Source: Caldifarciminota bacterium (GTDB lineage Bacteria; Hydrothermota; UBA3072). From it: a DNA stretch of 62,908 nt. This document shows positions 35,423-45,100 of the stretch, piece by piece. The translations under genes and the position numbers were made by a program. The DNA lies in contig JAFGHJ010000021.1 in the NCBI GenBank assembly GCA_016930175.1, forward strand, positions 1 to 62,908, given 5' to 3'. The notes under the pieces were generated by a model, which saw only the letters and a program-made list of their open reading frames with translations, searched no databases and had not been told where the DNA came from. Each line of letters begins with the position of its first letter. Position 1 is the first letter of the stretch.

Positions 35423-36484
35423 ATGGCTACTTTAGAGAGAAAGATTCGTAGGGGACTAAAAATATTTATAGCTCTTGTCATTCTGACGATGTTAGCCCTG
35501 CTGATCTTTGCAGATCCGGATCCGGGAAAGAAGTTCAGTTTAAACATTATCCAAAAAATAACATATGCTTTTAAGCAAATGAATCTGTTCTATCTTATTT
35601 TTGCTTTGATTTTTTGGATTCTTTACACTACGCTTGATGCTTTTAGGGTTTTACTTTTATGTGAGGGTGTAACAGGGAAGTGGATAAGCATGAAAACCTG
35701 TTTTGAGGTTATTTTGACCGGAGCATTCCTTGCCGCAGTAACCCCTTTTCAAACAGGAGGTCTCCCTGTGCAATTGTATCTACTTAAAAGGGATGGAGTT
35801 TCTTACGGAAAAGGTACCCTTATTATTCTCCTTAGGGCTATTCTTTTTGCAATAATGATGCTTATACTCCTTCCTTTTATTTTTCCTATCCTTACAAAAG
35901 AATATGATGCGACTTCCATCAAAATATTGTTTAAATATAGTCTTATTGTTTACCCTATTATAGTATTAATTATAACAGTCGCACTTATTAAACCAAGTAT
36001 TATCAAACGTTTTATGTACAGATTAACATTAATAAAAGGCAGAAGAAATAAAGCGACAAAGTTAGTTTTCAGGATATTTAAAGAACTAAAGGAAATGAAG
36101 GATGGATTTTGGTACTTTGTAAAAAACAGGAAAACACTTTCCGTGATAAGCTTTTTTATGACTTTTCTAGCCTATATTCCGTTTTTCTTTATTGCTCCTC
36201 TGCTCCTTAAAGGAGTTGGACTGAACGTATCATTCGTAAAAATCGCTTTTCTTCAGTTAGTAGTGGTATTATTTACTTTCTTCTCTCCTACACCGGGAGC
36301 TACAGGTGTATGTGAAGGGGTTTTTGCAATAATGTTCAAGGACATAGTCAGAAGAAGCTTACTGGGCGTCTTTACTATATTGTGGAGGTTCTTTACCTTT
36401 TATCTTTCTGCTATTGTTGGTGGAATTATGACTTTGGATGTTTTGAAATTAGGAGATATAGAAATTGACGAAGAAGAAACTTAG
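35423..36484 (+). CDS. Flippase-like (lysylphosphatidylglycerol synthase TM-type) membrane protein 1
   Basis: The 353-aa protein has about eight membrane helices and the family markers GAFLAAVTPFQTGGLPVQLY (near residue 105), FFSPTPGATGVCEGVFA (near 290) and WRFFTFYLSAIVGG. It belongs to the UPF0104/LPG_synthase_TM group, proposed lipid or polyprenyl-glycan flippases; substrate unknown. GGTGAGG precedes the ATG. The second copy starts 20 nt inside its end. Confidence 0.85.
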   Translation: MATLERKIRRGLKIFIALVILTMLALLIFADPDPGKKFSLNIIQKITYAFKQMNLFYLIFALIFWILYTTLDAFRVLLLCEGVTGKWISMKTCFEVILTGAFLAAVTPFQTGGLPVQLYLLKRDGVSYGKGTLIILLRAILFAIMMLILLPFIFPILTKEYDATSIKILFKYSLIVYPIIVLIITVALIKPSIIKRFMYRLTLIKGRRNKATKLVFRIFKELKEMKDGFWYFVKNRKTLSVISFFMTFLAYIPFFFIAPLLLKGVGLNVSFVKIAFLQLVVVLFTFFSPTPGATGVCEGVFAIMFKDIVRRSLLGVFTILWRFFTFYLSAIVGGIMTLDVLKLGDIEIDEEET

Positions 36485-37424
36485 CAAAAAGAATCTGTGG
36501 AGAGGAATCAGATTATTTCTTTTCTTGTCTATTGCAGCTACCGCAATAATATTATTTTTGACAATAAGCGAAGAAACAATAAATCAGTTAAAGCTGATAT
36601 CTCCTTTATTTCTAATTCTAACTTTTTTCTCTACCACTTTTCGATTTATATTTGACGTGTGGAGACTCAGATATATTACGGGAGCTCTCGGAAAAGAGAT
36701 AACATGGAAAGGAGCTTTTTATTTTACAATGGGAGGTTTGGCTTTCGGAGCAGTTACCCCTATGCAGGTTGGAGGAATACCTTTTCAACTCTACGTCTGT
36801 AAAAAAGAAGGCATATTGATTCCAGAGGGAACTGCCGCAGTCTTTAGCCGCGGTCTTCTTTCCGCACTCGTTCTTCCGTTTCTCCTACCCTTTATTTACT
36901 ATTATAAGAAATATTTATCTTCAGGAATAATGAGCGCGATTGTCAAATATCTTATAGTATTTTACGGAATATTTGCTGTTATTTTTGTGCTTTTATTAAC
37001 TCAAACTCCCCGCTTAAAACGCAAATTTGGTGATAAAGTGAAAGGTATTATAATATTCAAACAAGTTTTTACCACGGAGTTTATGAGAAGAAAAACATTA
37101 TTCCTAAAGGCATATATTACAACTTTCTTCTCTTTGGGTTTCTATTTCCTGACAGCGCCTCTTTTAATCAAAGGATTGGGAATCAAGGCTCCATTTTTTG
37201 AGGCAACTATACTCCAGATAGTAATGACTTATGCGGTGAACTTCCTTCCTACTCCTGCTGCAAGCGGTCTTGCTGAAGGAGGGGCAATGGCTGTCTTCTA
37301 TCATTTAATGCCTACGTACATTTTAGGCGTTTATGTTATGTTGTGGAGATTCTTTACCAGTTACCTGGGAATAATCGTGGGGATAATATCCATATCCAAA
37401 TTTGTTACGGAAAAGGGAAAATAA
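36465..37424 (+). CDS. Flippase-like membrane protein 2, tandem paralogue
   Basis: The 319-aa protein repeats the family markers of its neighbour (GGLAFGAVTPMQVGGIPFQL, FLPTPAASGLAEGGAM, WRFFTSYLGIIVG). Start is TTG with AGGAGA eight bases upstream, inside the end of the first copy, so the two are translationally coupled. A tandem pair may act as a heteromeric carrier or on related substrates; this is inference. Confidence 0.85.
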   Translation: MTKKKLSKKNLWRGIRLFLFLSIAATAIILFLTISEETINQLKLISPLFLILTFFSTTFRFIFDVWRLRYITGALGKEITWKGAFYFTMGGLAFGAVTPMQVGGIPFQLYVCKKEGILIPEGTAAVFSRGLLSALVLPFLLPFIYYYKKYLSSGIMSAIVKYLIVFYGIFAVIFVLLLTQTPRLKRKFGDKVKGIIIFKQVFTTEFMRRKTLFLKAYITTFFSLGFYFLTAPLLIKGLGIKAPFFEATILQIVMTYAVNFLPTPAASGLAEGGAMAVFYHLMPTYILGVYVMLWRFFTSYLGIIVGIISISKFVTEKGK

Positions 37425-37661
37425 AAAAAAGAAACCACAGATTACGCAGATAAACACAAGATTTTTTTGTTGTTAAAAAACAAAAAGTATATCATGGTGG
37501 GTTGGGTAGATCCGTGTTCACCCGTGGCTAATTATTGGAAAAGCGGGGAGGGTAACAAAATATAAGAAATCTTGTGATAATCTTGTGAAATCTCGTGGTT
37601 TGAATTTGGTGGGTAGTGGGGTGGAACTTGACTTAGATTAAATCTTTTTTATATTAATGTT
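37425..37661. repeat. Word repeats upstream of polA
   Basis: AAACCACAGATTACGCAGAT (37431) opens a direct copy of the ACCAC word repeat; CCGTGTTCACCCGTGGCTAA (37512) and TCTTGTGAAATCTCGTGG (37572) are copies of the opposite orientation. The polA promoter is at the right edge. Confidence 0.6.
37628..37655 (+). promoter_or_regulatory. Sigma70-type promoter for polA
   Basis: TTGACT (37628-37633), 16-nt spacer, TATATT (37650-37655), with the polA ATG 6 nt further on. Predicted leaderless transcript. Confidence 0.75.
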
Positions 37662-40142
37662 ATGAAAAAATCGCTTTTGTTGATCGATGGATCATCCCTC
37701 GCTTACAGGGCTTATTACGCTTTTATCAAGAATCCTTTAAAAACATCAAAAGGTGAACCGACTTCAGCAATTTTTGGTTTTGCAAGGAGCCTGAAGAAAC
37801 TCTCTGAGGAACTGAATCCGGACTACGCTGCGGTTTGTTTCGACCTTCCCGGTCCGACTTTCAGAGACAAAAAATTTCAGGATTATAAAGCAAAAAGAAA
37901 AGAAACGCCTGAAGAACTTGTAAGGCAGCTTCCGCATATTAACAATTTATGTGAATCGGCAGGGTTTTCTGTCATTAGCAAGGAGGGATACGAAGCAGAC
38001 GATATAATAGCCACACTTGCGGAAGAAGCCGAAAAAGAAAACGTGCAAACTGTGATATTTACTCTGGACAAAGATTTGATGCAGCTTGTTTCAGATAATG
38101 TAAAAATACTAAACATGCATAAATCCGGAGTAGAATGGTACGATAAAGCTAAAGTTGAAGAAAAATTCGGAATCCCTCCGGAGAAAATAAATGACTTTCT
38201 TGCTCTGACAGGAGATTCGTCGGACAATATACCTGGGATCAAAGGAATCGGAAAGAAAACGGCAGCTACACTTTTAAAGGAATTTAATTCTCTTGAAAAT
38301 ATATTTTCGAATATTGAAGAAATTAAAAACACCGGTATAAGAGATAAGCTTATGGGTAAAGAGAAAGAAGCTGAGCAATGGAAAGACTTAACCCGGCTGG
38401 AAAAACATGTACCCATTAAAGAAGAGCTAACTGATCTTAAGTATAAAGGGTTGAATCCCAAGAATTTAAAAAATTTGCTGAAGTATTTCGAATTTTATTC
38501 ACTAATAGAAGAGTGGATTGGGAAAGAAGAAAAAGCTCAAGATTTCAATATAGTTAATTTAATCGAAGCTAAAGAAGGGCAGTCAATATTTGTATATTAC
38601 AACGAAAATAACTCTTTTTTCTCTGTGGAAAACGACGTTGAAGTTGTAGAGAAAGATAAACTCAGGTTAAGGCTTAATGATTTTGAAAAAAATTCTTTTG
38701 TTCTAGACGATGCTAAAAAATTTGCGCATTTAATCGGCTTTTATCCTAATAACAAAGTTTTTGACCTTTCTATTATGCATTATTTGCTTTATCCGAACAG
38801 GAAAAATCACTCTCTTTCGAGAATACTTCTGGAACAGGGAATTACTCCGGGTAAGCCCGAATCAATATCTGTTTCGATGAAGGTAGTTTATGAGAGGCTT
38901 CTTGAAGAATTGAAGAAAAATGATCTTTTAAAAGTTTATAACGAAATTGAAGAACCTCTGATTTCTATTCTTTACGAAATAGAAAATCATGGCTTGTTGA
39001 TTGACAAGGATTTATTAGGAGAATTAAAGGATTCTATAGAAAAAGAACTTGAAGCAATTGAAGAAAAAATATATAAACTTGCAGGCAGCAAGTTTAATTT
39101 ACGTTCCCCTAAACAGCTGAGCGAGATTTTATTCCTTAAACTTAAACTTCCTCCCGTTAAAAAAACAAAAACTGGTTTTTCGACTGATTTTGAAGTTCTC
39201 AAAGCGCTATCCGGAAAGCATCCTGTAATACCTGAATTAATTGATTTCAGAGAATCGGATAAACTTTTGGCCGCTTACGTGATTCCCCTAATAAATTGTA
39301 TAGATAAAGCGACCGGCAGAATACATCATGAATTCCAGCAGTCGGTTGCGGCGACCGGCAGACTAACAACTACGACGCCAAACCTTCAAACGCTTCCGAC
39401 AAGAACAGAAAAAGGTAGGAAAATCAGAGAATCGGTTATTGCCCCACAGTACAATCAAATTCTCTCCTGCGATTACTCACAGATCGAGCTTCGAATCCTT
39501 GCTTACATTTCAAACGATCAAAAATTAATAAATGATTTCGAAAATAACCTTGACATACATCTGCAGACTGCATGCCGGATTTTTGGTGTTGAAGCGGATG
39601 CTGTTACGCCGGAAATGAGAAGAAAAGCAAAAACCATGAATTTCGGTATCGTTTACGGAATAAGCCCATTTGGCCTTTCCAGGCAACTTGAAATAACAAA
39701 TACGGAAGCAAGCAGTATTATAGAAAAATATTACAATAATCATCCTGGAGTCGAGAGATGGCAAAAAGAAACTATTGAACACGCGATGAATTCGGGATTT
39801 GTTAAGACTATCTATGGAAGGAAAAGAATAATACCCGAGTTGAAAAGCCTACGGGAAATAGAGTACGGAAAAAGAATAGCGATAAATACACCCATACAGG
39901 GTAGTGCAGCTGATATAATAAAAAAAGCAATGATATTAGTAAGTAGGGCATTGAAGAATAAGATGTTAAAGACGAGAATGATACTTCAGATTCATGACGA
40001 ACTTCTATTTGAAGTACCTATAAACGAGAAACAAGAAGCAATAGACCTTATATTACCCGCCATGGAAAATGCCGGGGCGTTAGCTAAAATACCCCTAAAG
40101 GTAGATTATAATTTCGGTAAGAATTGGAATGAAGCACATTAA
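37662..40142 (+). CDS. polA: DNA polymerase I
   Basis: The 826-aa product has an N-terminal 5'-3' exonuclease (LLIDGSSLAYRAYYAF, YEADDIIATLAEEA, TGDSSDNIPGIKGIGKKTA; about 1-290), a degenerate central domain (about 300-440) without the DxE and YxxxD proofreading motifs, and a C-terminal family A polymerase: motif A CDYSQIELRILAY (near 604), motif B RRKAKTMNFGIVYGIS, motif C QIHDELLFE (near 776). It should replace RNA primers and fill repair gaps but not proofread. The ATG sits 6 nt below a -10 box with no ribosome-binding site. Confidence 0.97.
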   Translation: MKKSLLLIDGSSLAYRAYYAFIKNPLKTSKGEPTSAIFGFARSLKKLSEELNPDYAAVCFDLPGPTFRDKKFQDYKAKRKETPEELVRQLPHINNLCESAGFSVISKEGYEADDIIATLAEEAEKENVQTVIFTLDKDLMQLVSDNVKILNMHKSGVEWYDKAKVEEKFGIPPEKINDFLALTGDSSDNIPGIKGIGKKTAATLLKEFNSLENIFSNIEEIKNTGIRDKLMGKEKEAEQWKDLTRLEKHVPIKEELTDLKYKGLNPKNLKNLLKYFEFYSLIEEWIGKEEKAQDFNIVNLIEAKEGQSIFVYYNENNSFFSVENDVEVVEKDKLRLRLNDFEKNSFVLDDAKKFAHLIGFYPNNKVFDLSIMHYLLYPNRKNHSLSRILLEQGITPGKPESISVSMKVVYERLLEELKKNDLLKVYNEIEEPLISILYEIENHGLLIDKDLLGELKDSIEKELEAIEEKIYKLAGSKFNLRSPKQLSEILFLKLKLPPVKKTKTGFSTDFEVLKALSGKHPVIPELIDFRESDKLLAAYVIPLINCIDKATGRIHHEFQQSVAATGRLTTTTPNLQTLPTRTEKGRKIRESVIAPQYNQILSCDYSQIELRILAYISNDQKLINDFENNLDIHLQTACRIFGVEADAVTPEMRRKAKTMNFGIVYGISPFGLSRQLEITNTEASSIIEKYYNNHPGVERWQKETIEHAMNSGFVKTIYGRKRIIPELKSLREIEYGKRIAINTPIQGSAADIIKKAMILVSRALKNKMLKTRMILQIHDELLFEVPINEKQEAIDLILPAMENAGALAKIPLKVDYNFGKNWNEAH

Positions 40143-40397
40143 AAGATATGAACCGCAGAGGACACAGAGGAATAATTTTGTTGAAAAAGAAAAAGACACT
40201 GAGAACACAGAGAAGAAAAATAAAAACTCTGTGCTCTCTGTGTTAAAGAAATCCTATGGGTGCAGGGGTGGGCTCTGTGTTTTTTACTCATTTTGCTTTT
40301 TGATTTTTAATTATTTAATTTCCAATGGAGACAAAATTAGCAGTTTAAACGATAAATTTTTAAATATGTTGAATATATATAAAGGAGGTTTTCTTTA
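40143..40397. repeat. Word repeats between polA and cstA
   Basis: AACCGCAGAGGACACAGAGG (40150) and GACACTGAGAACACAGAGAA (40196) face the inverted copy AACTCTGTGCTCTCTGTGTT (40226), so they can fold back. An 89-codon open frame spans the region but its N-terminal half is repeat sequence, so it is not called as a gene. Confidence 0.6.
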
Positions 40398-42104
40398 ATG
40401 GATGTTATTCTACTAGTTATTGTTTGTTTTTTTAGTTTTTTTCTTGCCTATAAATTTTATGGAACTTTTATTGCAAAAAGGATATTTGCAGTAAGTGATG
40501 AAAGAAAAACACCCGCCAATGAATTTAAAGACGGGATCGATTATGTCCCCACAAGAAAAGAAATTATATTTGGGCACCATTTTGCCTCGATTGCAGGCAC
40601 GGGACCTATTGTTGGACCAGCGATCGGAATAATATGGGGATGGGTACCGGCGATAATATGGATTGTTTTGGGTACAATTACAATAGGAGCAGTACATGAC
40701 TTTGGCTCACTCATTCTTTCCATAAGAAATGAGGGCAAGTCTATTTCGGAGATAACCGGTAAGTATATAAATAAAAGAACTCAAATGGCCTTCTTTGCTA
40801 TTGTTTTTCTCGAACTTTTGATAGTAATTGCTATCTTTGGGCTTATAATGGCTATAATTTTTAGTATGTTCCCTGAATCGATTTTCCCAATGTGGTTTCA
40901 GATACCTATAGCAGTCTGGCTGGGATGGGTAATATACAAAAAAAATGGAAACTTAGCTCTGTTTTCCATAATAGCGGTTGCTCTTATGTATTTGACAATT
41001 GTGATAGGAGTAAAGCTGCCTATTACATTACCAGGAATCGGCTTTATCCCTGCAACTGGTGTGTGGACCATAATTCTGCTTATTTATGCTTATATGGCGT
41101 CTATGCTACCCGTAACAACTCTGCTCCAACCAAGAGATTATATAAATTCCCATCAGCTTATTGTTGCTCTTTTTCTTCTTTTCGTGGGAGTTTTTACCTC
41201 TGCTTTTAGAAGTGTAAATTTTCATATAGTAGCTCCTGCAATCAATTTTGCCCCAAAGGGGGCTCCGCCTGTAGTGCCTTTTATATTTATAACCATCGCT
41301 TGCGGAGCTGTCTCGGGGTTCCATTCCCTCGTTTCTTCCGGAACTTCAGCAAAACAGCTTGCCAGAGAAACAGATGGCCAGATGATTGGTTACGGAGCAA
41401 TGGTAATGGAGGCAATACTCGCCACGCTCGTTCTGATTGCAGTTGCTGCAGGTATAGGTATTGCATACGAGAGCGGTGACGGTAAACTCCTAACCGGCAT
41501 TCCTGCATGGACAGCTCATTACTCTTCCTGGGCAGCAGCAGAAGGACTTGGATCTAAAATTTCTGCCTTTGTAATCGGTGCTGCAAATATGATAACCTCA
41601 AGTGGGATACCTAAGAGTGTTGCAATAGCGATTATGGGTGTATTTGTGGTATCTTTCGCCGGGACGACCCTGGATACTGCGACAAGAATACAGAGATACG
41701 TTTTATCTGAATTATTCGGAAAGTTTAAAATCTTCCAAAACCGTCAATTTGCAACAGCCATTGCTGTAATAACAGCTGGACTTTTAGCTTTTGCGACAGG
41801 TGCAAGCGGAAAGGGAGCTTTGAAACTCTGGCCGATGTTCGGAGCAACAAACCAAACTCTTGCAGCACTTGCTCTTTTACTTATAACAATATGGTTAAAA
41901 AGAAAAGGTGGTATAAGATTTTTGGTTTCTGGAATACCCTGCGTTTTTATGGCACTTATAACGACATGGGCTCTTGTGATGAACCAGATAAGTTTTATTC
42001 ACGTTAAAGATCCTTTACTCTTGACTCTCAATATGATTATACTTTTTCTCAACCTCTGGATAATTGTCGAAGGTACGATAGTGGTTTTAAAAAAGGTAAA
42101 ATAA
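40398..42104 (+). CDS. cstA: Carbon starvation protein CstA family transporter
   Basis: The 568-aa protein has many membrane helices (about 16) and the CstA core: FKDGIDYVPTRKEIIFGHHF, ASIAGTGPIVGPAIG, HDFGSLILSIRNEGKSI, SGFHSLVSSGTSAKQLARE and FAGTTLDTATRIQRYVL. CstA proteins import peptides or pyruvate in the inner membrane. It is the shorter family form. TAAAGGAGG precedes the ATG. A bidirectional terminator follows. Confidence 0.93.
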   Translation: MDVILLVIVCFFSFFLAYKFYGTFIAKRIFAVSDERKTPANEFKDGIDYVPTRKEIIFGHHFASIAGTGPIVGPAIGIIWGWVPAIIWIVLGTITIGAVHDFGSLILSIRNEGKSISEITGKYINKRTQMAFFAIVFLELLIVIAIFGLIMAIIFSMFPESIFPMWFQIPIAVWLGWVIYKKNGNLALFSIIAVALMYLTIVIGVKLPITLPGIGFIPATGVWTIILLIYAYMASMLPVTTLLQPRDYINSHQLIVALFLLFVGVFTSAFRSVNFHIVAPAINFAPKGAPPVVPFIFITIACGAVSGFHSLVSSGTSAKQLARETDGQMIGYGAMVMEAILATLVLIAVAAGIGIAYESGDGKLLTGIPAWTAHYSSWAAAEGLGSKISAFVIGAANMITSSGIPKSVAIAIMGVFVVSFAGTTLDTATRIQRYVLSELFGKFKIFQNRQFATAIAVITAGLLAFATGASGKGALKLWPMFGATNQTLAALALLLITIWLKRKGGIRFLVSGIPCVFMALITTWALVMNQISFIHVKDPLLLTLNMIILFLNLWIIVEGTIVVLKKVK

Positions 42105-42140
42105 ACGGGTACTATAAAATATAAACTTTCTAACAAGAAA

Positions 42141-42167
42141 AAAGGCGGGAATATTCCCGCCTTTTTT
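42141..42167. terminator. Bidirectional Rho-independent terminator
   Basis: AAAGGCGGGAATATTCCCGC followed by CTTTTTT; an A-run lies on the other side. It is placed between two converging genes (cstA on plus, the C25 protease on minus) and can serve both. Confidence 0.9.
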
Positions 42168-42192
42168 GCATCTTTTATATGGGTTTTTCTTT

Positions 42193-45100
42193 CTATCGCA
42201 CAAATATCAACTTCTTCGTTACCATAAAGTCCTTATTGGTTTGCATTTTGTAAAAGTAGACTGCGTTTGCGACCTTTCTTCCGAATTTATTACTGCCGTC
42301 CCATTTTACTTCATGATAACCTGCTTCAACTTCTTTATCTACGAGAGTGACTACAATTCTTCCTAAACAATCGAAAACATTAATAGAAACCTTAGCAGGT
42401 TCGGGACATCCGTATCTTATTACAGTCTGCCGGCTGAATGGATTTGGATAGTTCTGTTTAACGAAAAAGACTTTCGGAATTTTGGATTCTTCGACTCCGC
42501 TGGCGTCAGCTACATGCAGGTGTGCGGGAATTCTTATCTCCGGATTGCTTGGGTCGTTATTTGATATAATAATGTTTGCATAGTAATTCCCAATTTCTAA
42601 GTCAGCCGCATCGAAGGTAACTTCCAGTCGGGTACTGTCGCCTGATAAAATAGTACCTTTAGTGGAGTCGACTAAAAGCCAGTCAGGAAATTCTTCTGTC
42701 GCGATTAAAATTTCATCCCACCAGGCTTCAGAACCTTCAGTAAAATTGTAAAGCTCAAGACGATCGAAATCTTCCGTAGCTGAGCCGTACCGGAAAGGAA
42801 TCCCGTTCTTTATCAGAACTTCATTGACATGGTAGTCAAAAGTCTTTGATACAAAATTAATATTTTTAAACTCTATATGATACCACGTCCTAGCTGTATA
42901 AGCGTATGTATCATCGCCTCCGACATCTGCATTAACATAAAAATATCCTTCACCTCTTGCGAAAAAGAAGATAAGGTCATCACCCGAACTACTTCGTAAG
43001 ACAAAATAAGCATCATGTGTTGTGGTGGATCCGGAACGAATATAAAAACTGATGTACCCCGGTTGAGTAGCGCCAAGTTCTTGATAAATACCATCATAAT
43101 GCGAGGAAACAGAATTGTATTCATGATAACTATAATCGGTTCTGTTTGCTGCCGTTGTATTTGTGACTTCTTTTATTCCGGAACCTCCGCCATCGAGCCA
43201 GCCGTTGAAGTCTCCGTCTTCAAAGTCGTCTTCAAATATCTTAAAGGAGGCAAAAGCACGTGGAATACTCGCCACGAAATTATTAGGGACACCGTCAGCC
43301 GTTTCCTCTGGCTTTAGAGGTTCTTCCGCGATTAAGAGAGATGAGCGTTTCGATAGTTTTTTATCTTTTATTGATTTCATCAAAAACGAATCCGTTTCCT
43401 CAATTGAAATATCGAAGTTCAGGTTACTCGTGCCTGTGTTGTAGATTGTTAATGAATGTTGAGATATCTCATCTATGAATAAGCTGTCGCTTAAGGAATC
43501 GGTAGAAATTGATATATCAGGAGGTTCCGCACATTCTCCTCGCAGGAATAATGTTACAGTTGGCTCATCCGGGTCGTTACAATAAATCCTTATAACTCTT
43601 ATGATCGTTCCCAGTGAAATGGGTGTAAATGTTATCGGAACTTCTTTAGATTCTCTGGGATTTAAGGTAAAGTTTGTAGTATCAATAATATAATTATAGT
43701 AATCGGTTTCAATATTGCTTATGGTTAGCGTATCGGTTCCTTTATTTGAAATAATTAAAGTATCGATAACAGAAGAACCAGCGAAAGCAATGCCGAAATC
43801 TAAAGTGTCTTCTGAAACATCTATATCAGGTGCACCGGTTACGTGTAGATGAGCAGGAACGATTAGTTCCGGTTCATCCGGATCGTTACTTGCGATAACG
43901 ATGTCCGAAAAGTAATCGCCGCCATAAAGACCGGTAGCATCGAAGGTAACTTCCACGCGTAGACTATCGCCCGCCGGAATAGTATCCGAGGTGGGATCGG
44001 CGGATAGCCAGGAAGGACTCGATAACCACTCAAAAGAATTTATTATCAACAATCTTACGTCAGAAGTTGTATCTACCCCCCAATCGCTTACGGCAGAAGT
44101 AAAAAATGGGAAGCTTATATCAACACGTCGACTATCTCCTACTTCGCCTGCAGCTATAAGCGGAGCTCTATCCAGGAATTCAGCCAACAGGGTTGCGCCA
44201 ACATTAACAGAAGCTCCGGAGTTCAATTTTGATTTTGAAATTACATAGTTTACACCCGCCATAATAGGATGTCCAGCTTCGTAGATGTTACCCATATAAT
44301 ATGAGGTTCCGCCGTTATAGCTATAGGGCGAAATCAGCCAGTAATTTTCTGTATCAAACCGACCCTTAACCATCCAATCTCCGCCGATTCCGTTTGCTGC
44401 AAAGGCGACAAAAACATTGCCTCCCCAGTCGATATAGTCCGCAATTAAATTCCCTATAGCATCTGCATTGTACCAGTAATTCCAACCGAAGACGCCAACT
44501 ACATCGTATATTTGCAGTTCAGATAGTGTGGGAGTAGAGGCATATCCGTTTATTGTCGCTACTTCCGCAAACCGTCCGGAGTTTATCAGATATTGAGCTA
44601 TGTTATCAAGATATTCCTCGCCATCCGATTCAGAACCAAGAATCGCTATTTTTGCTGTTCCTATTGCAGTGGGGGAATCATATAATCTAAAAGCACTTTT
44701 AGATAGATTCCCTGTGGCTATTTTTCCATCGATACTTCTTTGGGATCGTAAGTTACTTCTTACCTCTGCCCTTTGAGTAAATATCTTGCTAGAAGGTACT
44801 GAGGGTGGGGAATCCGCATTTTTCTCCGAAATACTTAAAATCAAATCGCTGAAACCTGTATTGTAAACAGTTAGAGTATGGTTTGATTTCTCTCCGGTGA
44901 ATAAGCTATCGTCTAAGCTTTCCGGCGAAACCGATATATCAGGCGGTTCTAAGCATCTACCTCGTAAATTAATTTCTATCGTTGGTTCGTCAGGATCATC
45001 GCAATCGATTGTCAATTTTCCTCTGATTAATCCTAATGAACTTGGAGTTAAGGTGATCACTACCGCTTGGTTTCCCTCGGGATCCAATGCAAAATTGGTA

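Noticed and set aside
40129-40398. 89-codon open frame between polA and cstA
   Set aside because: Starts inside polA's end and reads straight through the word repeats; no ribosome-binding site or recognisable product.
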